Source: CAITSH01 sp025356665 (GTDB lineage Bacteria > Pseudomonadota > Gammaproteobacteria > Burkholderiales > SG8-39). Taken from it: a stretch of DNA of 64,000 nucleotides. The position numbers and the translations under genes are program-made. This document shows positions 32,557-41,120 of this stretch, piece after piece. Where the stretch lies: contig JANXRV010000108.1 of NCBI GenBank assembly GCA_025356665.1, forward strand, positions 1 to 64,000. Direction: 5' to 3'. The notes beneath the pieces are model-generated. The model was not told where the DNA came from and did no database searches. It saw only the letters and a program-made list of their open reading frames with translations. The first letter of the stretch is position 1, and every line of letters begins with the position of its first letter.

Positions 32557-33827
32557 GCCTGATCAATAAAATGCTGCAAGAGCTGGACAAGCGCCATGCC
32601 GTTGACGAGGCGGGTAAGCCCGGGGCGCCGGCCAACGTGAAGGCGCTCGTGCAACAATTGCGGCCGGTCAAGGCGAAGCGTGATTTTGGCGAGGCATTCT
32701 GGCGTGCGATGGCCGCATTGATGATAGGAGCGCTTGGCTGGATTGCCTGGTTGTTATGGCAGATCGCACCCACCTCCGTGGTGACCGATCTTGCTTTTCA
32801 GGTCAAGGGCGCCGTAGCTGTACCGCCATCGGTAACGATGGTAAATACGACGGTGGCATCCGCGGAAGCGCCTCCCGCGCCCTCTGAGGCCGCCATTGCA
32901 AGCGCCCCTTCGGGGCTTGCACCTGCGCTTGCGGAAAAGCCGGCAGAGTTGCCGTCCGCGCCGGCTGTCGTGCCGACCGAAAAAGCAGTGGAGCCGGTGA
33001 AGATCGACATGCTCAGGCTGGCGACGGAAATCACCACGCCAATACCTGCTCTAACCCGGCGTGCTAGCCCCCCTGCTTCAAAGGTGGAGCAAAAAAGCAG
33101 AGACACTTCTTCGCCTGACGCGAAGAACGTGGCGGGAGCGGCCGCTGCTGCCACGCCGCACACGGCATCGCCGATGCTGGTCAAGCCGGAGGTGAGTCCC
33201 GCTCCGACCAAGGCGCCGGCAGGCGACGGAAAAATTGAAAAACGTAGCAACGCCAGCAACCGGGAGCGCGCCGACGCCGAATTCCGGCGCGCCACCGCGT
33301 TCATCAATCAGGGGCGGATCGCCGAGGCGATGGAGTCGCTCAATTCAAGCCTGTCGCTTGATCCGGCCTACGAGGTTGCACGCCAGACGGCGGTGGGTTT
33401 GCAACTTGAAAACCGGCGTGTTGATGATGCGCAACACCTGTTGCAGGACGGACTTGCGATCAACCCTTCGCAGACCGGCTTTGCCATGTTGTTGGCACGC
33501 ATCCAGGTCGAGCGCGGGGATCTGAACGGAGGACTGGCCACGCTGCAAAAACATGGCGCGACAGCTGATAATAACGCCGACTACCTGGCGTTTTCCGCGG
33601 CGATTCTGCAACGGCTTGCGCGTCACAAGGAGGCCGCCGACATTTATCAAGGGGTATTGCGGTTGCAACCGGCTAGCGGTGTGTGGTGGATGGGGCTTGG
33701 TATCTCGCTGCAAGCACTCAAACAGCCGGTGGAGGCAGCAGAGGCATTCCGCCGCGCCCGCAGCGCAGGGACTTTGTCGCCGGAGTTGTTGGCGTTTGTA
33801 GAGCAGCGAATCAAGCAACTGCAGTAA
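32553..33827 (+). CDS. mshN: MSHA biogenesis protein MshN (TPR protein)
   Basis: A 424-residue protein. MSLINKMLQELDKRHA at the start is the MshN/ExeB-type cytoplasmic tail, followed by a membrane helix (about 49-70), a long Ala/Pro-rich linker, and TPR units from about 230 (RAEFRR-type helix pairs, with AEAMESLNSSLSLDPAY and KEAADIYQGVLRLQPA). The periplasmic TPRs probably bridge to the secretin. The start at 32553 overlaps the mshM stop. Last gene of the pilus locus. Confidence 0.92.
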   Translation: MSLINKMLQELDKRHAVDEAGKPGAPANVKALVQQLRPVKAKRDFGEAFWRAMAALMIGALGWIAWLLWQIAPTSVVTDLAFQVKGAVAVPPSVTMVNTTVASAEAPPAPSEAAIASAPSGLAPALAEKPAELPSAPAVVPTEKAVEPVKIDMLRLATEITTPIPALTRRASPPASKVEQKSRDTSSPDAKNVAGAAAAATPHTASPMLVKPEVSPAPTKAPAGDGKIEKRSNASNRERADAEFRRATAFINQGRIAEAMESLNSSLSLDPAYEVARQTAVGLQLENRRVDDAQHLLQDGLAINPSQTGFAMLLARIQVERGDLNGGLATLQKHGATADNNADYLAFSAAILQRLARHKEAADIYQGVLRLQPASGVWWMGLGISLQALKQPVEAAEAFRRARSAGTLSPELLAFVEQRIKQLQ

Positions 33828-34119
33828 AGGGTCGACCAGGCCTTCGCCTGCTGCGTTGCCAGATGCCCCTGTCGGAACCTGCATTAGCAGACCAAGCGGC
33901 TTAGTAACGAACTGGTGGCGCCGGGCCGGGGGTCGATCATGCTGCCGCAACGGCCCGAAACGTATTGGCGTACCTTGCATGCCATCAGGTCGTCATCCGT
34001 GCGAGATTCAGTTCATAGGGGTATTGCCGATGACGACCAACGGCAAGGCGCAACGGCGGGTACTCAGATTGCGTGAACTGGTGTGCAAAAAGTTTGACTG
34101 ATCACATAAAGGATAGCGG
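33828..34119. other. Gap after the pilus locus
   Basis: Nearly 300 bp without a convincing gene. The only oddity is a 23-codon frame at 34030-34101 (MTTNGKAQRR, then KKFD); its short length and the lack of a clear ribosome binding site make it doubtful. Confidence 0.5.
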
Positions 34120-34374
34120 ATGAACCTTGATTCTGTCGTCGGTTTGCTGGCCGGACTGTTCACGACAATCGCCTTCGTGCCGCAGGTATTGCAGGTTTGG
34201 AAATCGCGTTCTGCGCGAGATATTTCCCTGCCGATGTACCTGATTTTTACCGCCGGTGTGGCGCTGTGGCTCGGCTATGGTCTTTTGACCGGAACGATGC
34301 CTGTGATCGTGGCCAATGCGGTGACCTTGGTGCTGGCGGGTGCCGTGCTGGCGATGAAACTCCGCTTTGGATGA
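34120..34374 (+). CDS. SemiSWEET-type sugar transporter
   Basis: An 84-residue protein with three membrane helices, the SemiSWEET/PQ-loop (MtN3) unit that works as a dimer to carry sugars. The PQ motif is in TIAFVPQVLQVWKSRSARDI, followed by SLPMYLIFTAGVALWLGYGL. It lies alone, ahead of another membrane-protein gene on the same strand. Confidence 0.93.
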   Translation: MNLDSVVGLLAGLFTTIAFVPQVLQVWKSRSARDISLPMYLIFTAGVALWLGYGLLTGTMPVIVANAVTLVLAGAVLAMKLRFG

Positions 34375-34497
34375 TTGAAATCTTTTGGTTTTTTTCGGTG
34401 CGTGTTTTCTTTCATGCCTGCCCTGTATTTTGCGGCGCCGTTTGTAATGTAGCGAGTCGTCGCCTCTACGCCATTTCGAATAAGCTGATAGCTCCCG

Positions 34498-35181
34498 ATG
34501 AATAACTTCCAGCTCACTGCAGTTGCCGGCGGCCTCGTCAATGCCCTGCTAATGCTGCTTTTTCCACCCTACGATCGTATTACGGTCGGACGCATTGAGC
34601 CCGCGTTTGATGCCTATTATTTTGTGTTGCAATCGCCGCCGGGGCAGAGTGTCAACGTGGGTCTGCTTGTTGTGCAATTGCTGGCAGTTTTTGTCGGGCT
34701 TGTTCTTGCACTGATATTTTTGCGCGGAAGTGGCGGTGACCCGGTGCGTCCGCCGCGTAACCCGCAGCAGGTGTTGCTGTCACTGGCAGCGGCGGCGTTC
34801 ATCATCATCATGCTGTTTCCGCCATTTGAAACCATGCCGGCGTCGCGCATGGGAGCGGCCAGTTTTCATGGTTTTGATATTGCTTTTGGCGGCGGCGGTG
34901 AGCGCGGCATCTTTGCGCCGATGTTGTTTCTTGAGTTACTCTTGTTAGCGGCAAATGTAGCGGTGTGCTGGTTGATTTTTGGCATTCTGGATGGGCGGAC
35001 TGCTGCGGCAGGCGTTGTGGCAGGTGCGTTGACAGGCGACAAGGCGGTGCAAAACGTCGTGCCGCGCCCGCGCAGTGCCGAAAACGCCTATGGCCGAAGC
35101 GGGGTCGAACGCCGGGGTGGCCGGGATCCGGCCTACCAGGGGCCGGATCGGCGCCGGGGCGGGGATCGCCGCTTGAAATGA
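34498..35181 (+). CDS. Uncharacterised membrane protein with internal duplication
   Basis: A 227-residue protein with four membrane helices (about 5-22, 55-75, 95-112 and 140-160). Two related segments follow the first and third helices: LLFPPYDRITVGRIEPAFDA and MLFPPFETMPASRMGAASFH, suggesting duplication of a two-helix unit. The C-terminal tail is cytoplasmic, rich in Arg/Gly/Asp, and ends RRRGGDRRLK. I do not recognise the family; weak analogy exists to small betaproteobacterial membrane proteins of unknown role. Confidence 0.72.
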   Translation: MNNFQLTAVAGGLVNALLMLLFPPYDRITVGRIEPAFDAYYFVLQSPPGQSVNVGLLVVQLLAVFVGLVLALIFLRGSGGDPVRPPRNPQQVLLSLAAAAFIIIMLFPPFETMPASRMGAASFHGFDIAFGGGGERGIFAPMLFLELLLLAANVAVCWLIFGILDGRTAAAGVVAGALTGDKAVQNVVPRPRSAENAYGRSGVERRGGRDPAYQGPDRRRGGDRRLK

Positions 35182-35289
35182 GCGTGTGTTTTTCGCTGCG
35201 CTTAAAGCCCCGAAAATGATCGCGTGGGCAAGGCTGTCTCGCCCCGTGGTTTCGTTATATGCTCTGCTGCAAAATCATTCGGGCATGCC

Positions 35290-35931
35290 ATGAAACTCTA
35301 TACATTCTTTCGTTCCTCCGCCTCGTTCCGGGTGAGGATCGCTCTTAACCACAAGGGTATCGCTTACGACCCCGCGCTGGTCAGTCTGCCCAAGGCGGAG
35401 CATCTTGGCGGCGCGTTCAAGGCGGTCAGCGCGCAGGGCCTTGTTCCGGTACTCGATGACGGCAAGCATGTTTTGACGCAATCCCTGGCCATCATGGAGT
35501 ACCTCGATGAGGTGTATCCGGGGCCCAAGTTGTTGCCGCCCGATCCGTTTGAGCGTGCCTACGTTCGCGCCATGTCGCAGATCATCGCCTGCGAAATCCA
35601 TCCCCTCAATAATCTGCGCGTGCTAAAGCACGTGCGCAAGACCTATGGCCTGGATGAAGAGGGTGTGAACACCTGGTATCGGCACTGGATCGCCGAAGGT
35701 TTTGGCATGATGGAGGCCCATGTCGTTGCCAACGGACTGTCCGGGCGTTATTGTCTGCGTGATGAGCTGACGATGGCCGATTGCTGCGTCGTTCCCCAGG
35801 TTTTCAACGCGCAGCGCTTTGAATGCGATCTAAGCGCGTATCCGAGAGTAATGGCGATTCATGAGGCTTGCATGAGCCTGCCAGCGGTTCTGGCGGCGCT
35901 GCCCTCTGCGCAGCCGGACGCCACCCCCTGA
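35290..35931 (+). CDS. maiA: Maleylacetoacetate isomerase (zeta-class glutathione S-transferase)
   Basis: A 213-residue GST. The N-terminal KLYTFFRSSASFRVRIALN is the zeta-class active-site motif (SSxxSxRVRIAL), followed by GLVPVLDDG and the glutathione-binding QSLAIMEYLDE. The C-terminal domain has CEIHPLNNLRVL and the conserved DELTMADCCVVPQ. The enzyme isomerises maleylacetoacetate in tyrosine or aromatic breakdown. No other pathway gene is adjacent, so a different zeta-GST substrate cannot be ruled out. The start at 35290 removes a 22-codon extension. Confidence 0.9.
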   Translation: MKLYTFFRSSASFRVRIALNHKGIAYDPALVSLPKAEHLGGAFKAVSAQGLVPVLDDGKHVLTQSLAIMEYLDEVYPGPKLLPPDPFERAYVRAMSQIIACEIHPLNNLRVLKHVRKTYGLDEEGVNTWYRHWIAEGFGMMEAHVVANGLSGRYCLRDELTMADCCVVPQVFNAQRFECDLSAYPRVMAIHEACMSLPAVLAALPSAQPDATP

Positions 35932-36034
35932 GCAAGGGTTATTGTTGGGCGCAGCCCGTTTGCGATGCGAGGGAGTTGGAAGCCCACTTGAGGTAAGCCC
36001 TGTATTCGATAATGTTCTTTGGCGATGCGCTTAA

Positions 36035-36214
36035 CTCCCGGCGCAGGCCGGGACGCCTTTGCATGTGCTAAAGGAGTTGGGCGGCTGGGAGTGCGTGGAG
36101 ATGGTGCGAGAGTACGCGCACCTATCAACCGAGCATCTGGCCGCGTATGTAGCCCGGTTGCCAGGCTGGAATTCGGTAGTGGAAAGGCCTGTTGCAGAAA
36201 TTGCTACGATGTAG
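36035..36214 (+). pseudogene. Remnant of a tyrosine recombinase (phage integrase), C-terminal end
   Basis: After a stop at 36032, the frame 36035-36214 encodes 59 residues containing AGTPLHVLKELGGWECVEMV and REYAHLSTEHLAAYVARL. This is the conserved C-terminus of phage-type integrases, including the tyrosine nucleophile (EYAHL) and the GGW box; the catalytic arginine and the N-terminal two-thirds are gone. It is a decayed relic of an integrated element beside a toxin-antitoxin pair and a tRNA gene. The rest of 35932-36282 shows nothing recognisable. Confidence 0.8.
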
Positions 36215-36282
36215 CAGAAACGTGCAAATGCAGTGTCCAATTGGACATAACTAAAAATAACCACTAGTATAACCGCTGTCCT

Positions 36283-36543
36283 ATGTCCTATGAAGTCCTG
36301 ATCAAGCGGCAGGCGCAGAAAAAGCTGAAAAGTCTGCCCAAAGACGAGCGGCTCAGGCTGGCCGAGAAAATTGTCCAACTCGGGAATAATCCGGACGATC
36401 CGGCGCTTGATGCCAAACCGCTCGCTGGTGTGCCGTTGCATCGTTTGCGCGTAGGCGACTGGCGAATTATTTATGACCGTCAGGACGATGTTCAGATTAT
36501 TGCGATTGAAAAGATCAAACCCCGTGGAGATGCCTACAAATGA
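36283..36543 (+). CDS. RelE/ParE-family toxin
   Basis: An 86-residue protein of the RelE superfamily, a ribosome-dependent mRNA interferase. Motifs: SYEVLIKRQAQKKLKSLPKD, LAGVPLHRLRVGDWRIIYDR and the closing IIAIEKIKPRGDAY. The conserved basic residues of the active surface are present. It lies ahead of its antitoxin with a 4-base overlap. Toxin-first order is usual for HigBA-type pairs, but the toxin sequence is closer to RelE. Confidence 0.9.
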   Translation: MSYEVLIKRQAQKKLKSLPKDERLRLAEKIVQLGNNPDDPALDAKPLAGVPLHRLRVGDWRIIYDRQDDVQIIAIEKIKPRGDAYK

Positions 36544-36875
36544 ACGCACCCTTGAGCCTTCAAATCATTAAATCCCTATCCGGCAAACCGGAGTTCGTAT
36601 TGATTCCGGTGGCGGTCTATAACGCATTGCGCGAACAGATCGAGGACGAACTGGCGGGGCGTGAAGCTGCGGCAGATAAAAGCGCAGACTATGTGCCGTT
36701 CGCGTTGGAGGATTACGTCGACAGCCCCATTGCGCTGGCGCGCATCAAAGCCAAGGTAACGCAAAAAGAACTGGCCAAGCGTCTGAGTGTTACGCAAGCC
36801 TACATCAGCAAGGTCGAGCATCAGGCCAAAGTGACGCCCAAGCTATTGGCGAAAGTGAAAGCGGCGCTCAAGTAG
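36540..36875 (+). CDS. XRE-family antitoxin
   Basis: A 111-residue antitoxin. The C-terminal half is an XRE helix-turn-helix (IKAKVTQKELAKRLSVTQAY with ISKVEHQ); the N-terminal half (FVLIPVAVYNALREQIEDEL) resembles a toxin-binding or dimer region. It should neutralise the upstream toxin and repress the operon. Confidence 0.9.
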   Translation: MNAPLSLQIIKSLSGKPEFVLIPVAVYNALREQIEDELAGREAAADKSADYVPFALEDYVDSPIALARIKAKVTQKELAKRLSVTQAYISKVEHQAKVTPKLLAKVKAALK

Positions 36876-36930
36876 CCGTGTCGGCCGCGCTTTAGCGAAC
36901 CATCTGAATCCGAGTTGTGTACGGCCATAG

Positions 36931-36963
36931 GCTGGAAACCCACGCCAGTCGGGGCTTTTCAGT
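36931..36963. terminator. Hairpin of the GCTGGAAA family
   Basis: GCTGGAAACCCACGCCAGTC is followed by GGGGCTTTTCAG, so the arms GCTGGAAA(CC) and GGGGCTTTTCAG(T) pair imperfectly. It lies between the antitoxin gene and the 3' end of the tRNA gene and could end either transcript. It matches the hairpins at 1266, 46048 and 61623. Confidence 0.5.
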
Positions 36964-36997
36964 CATCGGCAGATCGGAGCGGGAATGAAAAAATGGT

Positions 36998-37073
36998 TGG
37001 CGCCCCCGACACGAATCGAACGTGTGACCCCCTTCTTAGGAGGAAGGTGCTCTATCCACTGAGCTACGGGGGC
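36998..37073 (-). tRNA. tRNA-Arg (anticodon CCT)
   Basis: A 76-nt tRNA including an encoded CCA. The acceptor stem is GCCCCCG/CGGGGGC, the D-arm GCTCAGTGGATAGAGC, the anticodon arm CCTTC-CTCCTAA-GAAGG with anticodon CCT, and the T-arm ACACG-TTCGATT-CGTGT. It reads AGG codons, which are rare in GC-rich genomes. Its 3' end faces the toxin-antitoxin pair and the integrase remnant, as expected for a tRNA used as an integration site. Confidence 0.97.
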
Positions 37074-37136
37074 CCTGAGGCGAAAATCCGCCCTGGGTGT
37101 GGGGCCGGAACGACAACGTGCCTCGGGCGAGGCAGG

Positions 37137-37165
37137 ATTATACGCTGGCAGCACGCTGCTGCATG
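37137..37165 (-). promoter_or_regulatory. Possible promoter of tRNA-Arg
   Basis: On the minus strand a perfect TATAAT (37142-37137) lies about 64 bases upstream of the tRNA 5' end. No good -35 box is seen at the right distance (CATGCA at 37165-37160), so strength is uncertain. Confidence 0.4.
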
Positions 37166-37317
37166 GTGGCTGCCGCTTGAAGGGCCAGTGGAGGCCGTGA
37201 GCGTTGCCTGCGATTTCTCGCGTGTGCTTGTTATTCGGTATCGACCAGCTTGCCGCGTAGTGTTTATTGGATGATGCCTTACCGCACGCACGCGAAGACT
37301 TGGAGTAAACTGCTGGG

Positions 37318-37500
37318 ATGAATTCCGTTTCTGCTCTTAATGCTTCGGAAGTTCCCGACAGGGATATGTCGCGGGGCTTCAAACGCTTCCTGTGGGTATG
37401 TGGGGGGGCGCTGCTCGTGACTGCATTGGTGGTCGGATTTCTGGCTTACCTCAGCCCTGCGCTGCTGATCGAGTTCGCCAGTCTTCGTCTTTGCGCTTGA
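37318..37500 (+). CDS. Small single-pass membrane protein
   Basis: A 60-residue protein with one membrane helix (FLWVCGGALLVTALVVGFLA, about 24-43) after a short polar N-terminus containing RGFKR, so the N-terminus should face the cytoplasm. An internal ATG (MSRGFKRFLW) is a possible start. It lies directly upstream of the methyltransferase gene, with 28 bases between. Function unknown. Confidence 0.6.
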   Translation: MNSVSALNASEVPDRDMSRGFKRFLWVCGGALLVTALVVGFLAYLSPALLIEFASLRLCA

Positions 37501-37528
37501 CCCGGTTTTTTTCACGGTGGGGCGACTG

Positions 37529-38080
37529 ATGGAGCAGGGCGCGCAAATGCCATCGGAATGGGTTTTGCGCTGGGCACATCTTATTTTGCCCGGGACACGG
37601 GTGCTTGACCTCGCCTGCGGGCAGGGGCGGCATGCGCGGCTGCTGGCCAGCCGTGGTGCTCTGGTGACGGCGCTGGATCGCGACGAAGCGGCGCTCAAAA
37701 CTTTGGGAGAGGTTTTGGGCGTAAGTGTGCTCCTTGCAGACGTCGAGGCGGGACCATGGCCATTTGGTCCGGAGAGTTTTGACGCCATCATTGTTACCAA
37801 CTATCTGCATCGTGCCTTGTTTCCCTTTTTGGCTGCGGCGCTGAGGCCGGGTGGAACTCTGATCTACGAAACCTTCATGTTGGGGAACGAACGCCACGGC
37901 AGACCGTCTAATAAGGAGTTTTTGCTGCGACCGGCCGAGTTATTGGGTGCTTGGGGCGATACGCTTCAAGTGCTTGCTTTCGAAGAAGGTTTTATTACCA
38001 AGCCGAAAGCTGCGGTAGTGCAGCGCGCATGCCTTGCCAAACTGATGGTGGGTGAGGTCGTTCCCTTGCCGCAACGGTAA
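37529..38080 (+). CDS. Class I SAM-dependent methyltransferase
   Basis: A protein of about 183 residues. Motif I is RVLDLACGQGRHARLLASRG, motif II TALDRDEAAL, and motif III FDAIIVTNYLHRALFPFL; the later RPGGTLIYETFM is the usual strand-loop of the fold. It resembles TehB-like small-molecule methyltransferases, but the substrate is unknown. ATG 37529 is preferred because GGTGGGG lies at the right distance; GTG 37517 is the alternative. Confidence 0.88.
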   Translation: MEQGAQMPSEWVLRWAHLILPGTRVLDLACGQGRHARLLASRGALVTALDRDEAALKTLGEVLGVSVLLADVEAGPWPFGPESFDAIIVTNYLHRALFPFLAAALRPGGTLIYETFMLGNERHGRPSNKEFLLRPAELLGAWGDTLQVLAFEEGFITKPKAAVVQRACLAKLMVGEVVPLPQR

Positions 38081-38163
38081 CAGGGTGTAAGGGCTATCCC
38101 GGGCGGCGGTGGATTCGGATAAAATGGAGCGTTCAAAATCAACAGTCTGCGACACACACATCT

Positions 38164-39078
38164 ATGTTGACCGGTAGCCTGGTAGCAATCGTCACCCCCA
38201 TGCACGCGGATGGTCATCTCGACATCGCGCATTTCAAGTCACTTATTGATTTTCATATCGCTGAAGGTACCGACGGCATTGTTGTTGTCGGCACTTCGGG
38301 GGAATCACCCACTGTCAATGTTGATGAGCATAAGCAGTTGATCCGTTTGGCCGTGGAGCACGCCGCGGGCCGTATTCCGGTGGTAGCCGGTACTGGCGCT
38401 AATTCCACCGCCGAGGCGATTGAGCTGTCCCATTCGGCCAAAGCGGCGGGTGCGGCGTTGAGTCTTTCGGTCGTACCCTATTACAACAAACCGACGCAAG
38501 AAGGGCTTTACCGGCACTTTCGTGCGGTTGCCGAGGCGGTTGACCTGCCGCAGATTGTTTACAACGTCCCCGGTCGTACCGTCGCCGATATCAGTAATGA
38601 AACGCTGTTGCGCCTGGCGCAGGTGCCGAATATCGTCGGCGTAAAAGACGCGACGGCAAACATCGAGCGCGGCAGCGACCTGTTGCGCTTGCGGCCGAAG
38701 AATTTTGCAGTCTATTCGGGCGACGATGCAACCTGCCTTGCGCTGACATTGTTGGGCGGGCAGGGTGTTATTTCGGTTACGGCCAACGTCGCGCCGCGAT
38801 TGATGCACGAGATGATCAAGGCCGGTCTGGCCGGTGACCTGGAAAAAGCGCGCGAGTACAACAATTTGTTGTTGCCGCTGCATCAGAAGCTGTTTGTTGA
38901 GGCCAATCCTATCCCGGTCAAATGGGCTGTGGCGCAGATGGGCCTTATTGAGGAGGGCATTCGCCTTCCGCTTACGGAGCTGTCGCCGCAGTTTCACGAT
39001 GTGGTGCGTGAGGCGATGCGTTCGGCGCAGATAGCGGCCACCGGCAGTATGCGATTGGTCGAGGGTAAAAGAGCATGA
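38164..39078 (+). CDS. dapA: 4-hydroxy-tetrahydrodipicolinate synthase
   Basis: A 304-residue TIM-barrel aldolase of lysine and peptidoglycan precursor synthesis. It condenses pyruvate with aspartate semialdehyde. GTSGESPTV holds the substrate-binding threonines, the catalytic tyrosine is in VPYYNKPTQEGLY, YNVPGRT follows, and the Schiff-base lysine is in IVGVKDATANIER. Length is normal. It overlaps the BamC gene by 4 bases, a pairing also seen in E. coli (dapA-bamC). Confidence 0.97.
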   Translation: MLTGSLVAIVTPMHADGHLDIAHFKSLIDFHIAEGTDGIVVVGTSGESPTVNVDEHKQLIRLAVEHAAGRIPVVAGTGANSTAEAIELSHSAKAAGAALSLSVVPYYNKPTQEGLYRHFRAVAEAVDLPQIVYNVPGRTVADISNETLLRLAQVPNIVGVKDATANIERGSDLLRLRPKNFAVYSGDDATCLALTLLGGQGVISVTANVAPRLMHEMIKAGLAGDLEKAREYNNLLLPLHQKLFVEANPIPVKWAVAQMGLIEEGIRLPLTELSPQFHDVVREAMRSAQIAATGSMRLVEGKRA

Positions 39079-40214
39079 GGTTTGCCGCCCTGTTCTTGGT
39101 GCTGCTGCTCGGTGCATGCAGCGGAATTCTTCCTGAAAGCAAAAAGATTGACTACAAATCGGCGAGCAAGCAGACGCTTCCGGCGTTGCAAATTCCGCCT
39201 GATCTGACTGCGCCGGGCCGTGACAACCGTTATAGCGTGCCCGATGTTTCAGCATCGCCGGGGCAGGCGACGTTCTCGACTTACCAAGCCGAGCGAAGCG
39301 GCGCACCGCGCGGCAGCGCCAGTGCGGATGTGTTGCCGGCTGTGGACAAGATCCGCATGGAACGCAATGGCGACCAGCGCTGGTTGGTGTTGTCCGATGC
39401 CCCGGACAAGGTCTGGCCGCTGGTGAAGGAGTTCTGGCAAGAGAATGGTTTCCTTGTCAACGTCGAGCAGCCGGCTGTTGGCGTCATGGAGACTGACTGG
39501 GCTGAAGACCGCGCCAAAATCCCCCTGGACGGATTGCGTAACCTGTTGGGCAAGGTCATCGACTCCATCTACGATTCGGGTTTCCGCGACAAATTCCGCA
39601 CACGGCTTGAGCGCTCGGCCAAAGGTGGGACCGAAATCTACATCAGCCACCGTGGCATGGAAGAGAAATACGTTTCGTCAGACCGTACCCAGACGTCGTG
39701 GCAATCGCGCCCACCGGATCCAAATCTGGAGGCGGAGTTTCTGCGTCGCATGATGCTGCGCTTTGGCGTGGATGAGGACGCGACGAAGGCACAACTGGCC
39801 GCCGCCGCACCGCGTCCGATTGAGCGCGCCAAGCTGACGCGGGCCGCCGATGGAACCGGCGCGCTTGAGTTGGACGAACCCTTTGACAGGGCATGGCGTC
39901 GCGTTGGTCTGGCACTTGATCGCGTCGGCTTTACTGTCGAGGATCGCGACCGTTCGAAGGGCTATTACTTTGTCCGTTATGTCGATCCTGAGTCGGACGT
40001 GAAGACGAAGAAGGACGAGGGTGGTTTGTTGTCCAAGTTGACCTTCTGGCGCTCGAGTGATGCGAAGAAAACCAGCTCCGAGCAGTTTCGCGTGGTGGTG
40101 AAGGACGCTTCTGCCGATATGAGCGAGGTTCAGGTGCTCAATAAGGATGGTGGCAAGGATACCAGCGATACATCGCGCAAAATCCTGACCCTTCTGCAAG
40201 CCCAGCTCAAGTAA
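39075..40214 (+). CDS. bamC: Outer membrane assembly lipoprotein BamC-like (NlpB)
   Basis: A 379-residue lipoprotein with lipobox LVLLLGAC (C15) and a long unstructured N-terminal stretch, including LPALQIPPDLTAPGRDNRYS, the part that in E. coli packs against BamD. Two helix-grip domains follow (about 100-200 and 245-370). It belongs to the BAM complex that folds outer-membrane proteins. It is cotranscribed with dapA. Confidence 0.93.
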   Translation: MRFAALFLVLLLGACSGILPESKKIDYKSASKQTLPALQIPPDLTAPGRDNRYSVPDVSASPGQATFSTYQAERSGAPRGSASADVLPAVDKIRMERNGDQRWLVLSDAPDKVWPLVKEFWQENGFLVNVEQPAVGVMETDWAEDRAKIPLDGLRNLLGKVIDSIYDSGFRDKFRTRLERSAKGGTEIYISHRGMEEKYVSSDRTQTSWQSRPPDPNLEAEFLRRMMLRFGVDEDATKAQLAAAAPRPIERAKLTRAADGTGALELDEPFDRAWRRVGLALDRVGFTVEDRDRSKGYYFVRYVDPESDVKTKKDEGGLLSKLTFWRSSDAKKTSSEQFRVVVKDASADMSEVQVLNKDGGKDTSDTSRKILTLLQAQLK

Positions 40215-40309
40215 TTGCGCCGCCCTGATTTCGCCCGCCGGAGCCGGGGCAATCCCTGTCCGTCACAGGGCAAAGGCCCGGCGTCTCGCCGCGATGTGAA
40301 CGGTTTTTA

Positions 40310-41068
40310 ATGCGCTTCACCTCGCTCGGCAGCGGCAGTTCCGGCAATGCCCTGGTGGTCGAGGCCGCAGGAACCCGGCTGATGCTCGATTGCGGGTTCA
40401 CCGTGCGCGAGACGCTACGCCGCTTGTCGCGGGCCGGCCTTACTCCCGAGATGTTGTCCGGTATCCTTGTGACCCATGAGCATGGCGATCATGTCAACGG
40501 GGTTTTCAGTTTCGCGGGTCGTTTTGGCCTTCCCGTTTGGCTGACCCACGGCAGCTGGCGTGCCGCTGGAAAGGGATACGCTGGCGAGGTCTTTTTTTTG
40601 GAGGACCATGCTTCATTCGCCGTTGATGGTCTTGAAGTGTCGCCGTTTCCGGTGCCCCATGACGCCCGCGAGCCGGTGCAGTTTGTATTCTCCGACGGGG
40701 CGAAACGGCTCGGGGTTTTGACCGACACAGGAAGCTCCACGCCGCATATCGAGTCCATGCTGTCGCGTTGCGATGCGCTTGTCCTCGAGTGCAACCATGA
40801 TGCGCAAATGCTGGCTCAAGGCGGCTATCCTCCGTCGCTCAAGGCGCGGGTAGCCGGTCCTTACGGACACCTTGATAACACCACCTCAGCCGCGTTATTG
40901 GGCGCGCTCGATAATTCGCGCCTCAAACACATCGTCGCGGCGCATTTGTCGGTGAAGAACAACACCCCGGAGCTGGCTGTTAGCGCGCTTTCACAGGCGC
41001 TTGCTTGCGCGCCTTCATGGATCGGCGTTGCGACGCAGGAGGACGGTTTCGACTGGAGGGAAATTTGA
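40310..41068 (+). CDS. MBL-fold metallohydrolase, WalJ/YycJ-like
   Basis: A 252-residue metallo-beta-lactamase-fold protein. The metal motif is LVTHEHGDHVNG, with further ligands in VPHDAREP and TDTGSSTPHI, and HIVAAHLSVKNN near the end. The opening MRFTSLGSGSSGNALVVE is typical of the YycJ/WalJ group, which has been linked to nuclease activity and cell-wall coordination in firmicutes. The role in proteobacteria is not settled. Confidence 0.9.
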   Translation: MRFTSLGSGSSGNALVVEAAGTRLMLDCGFTVRETLRRLSRAGLTPEMLSGILVTHEHGDHVNGVFSFAGRFGLPVWLTHGSWRAAGKGYAGEVFFLEDHASFAVDGLEVSPFPVPHDAREPVQFVFSDGAKRLGVLTDTGSSTPHIESMLSRCDALVLECNHDAQMLAQGGYPPSLKARVAGPYGHLDNTTSAALLGALDNSRLKHIVAAHLSVKNNTPELAVSALSQALACAPSWIGVATQEDGFDWREI

Positions 41069-41120
41069 CGAACAGCTAAGGCGTATTTATGAGAACGCCG
41101 TGGTTCTCGAACAGCAGACG

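Noticed and set aside
36019..36267. 82-codon frame overlapping the integrase remnant
   Set aside because: A different frame from the recognisable integrase sequence; no conserved content.
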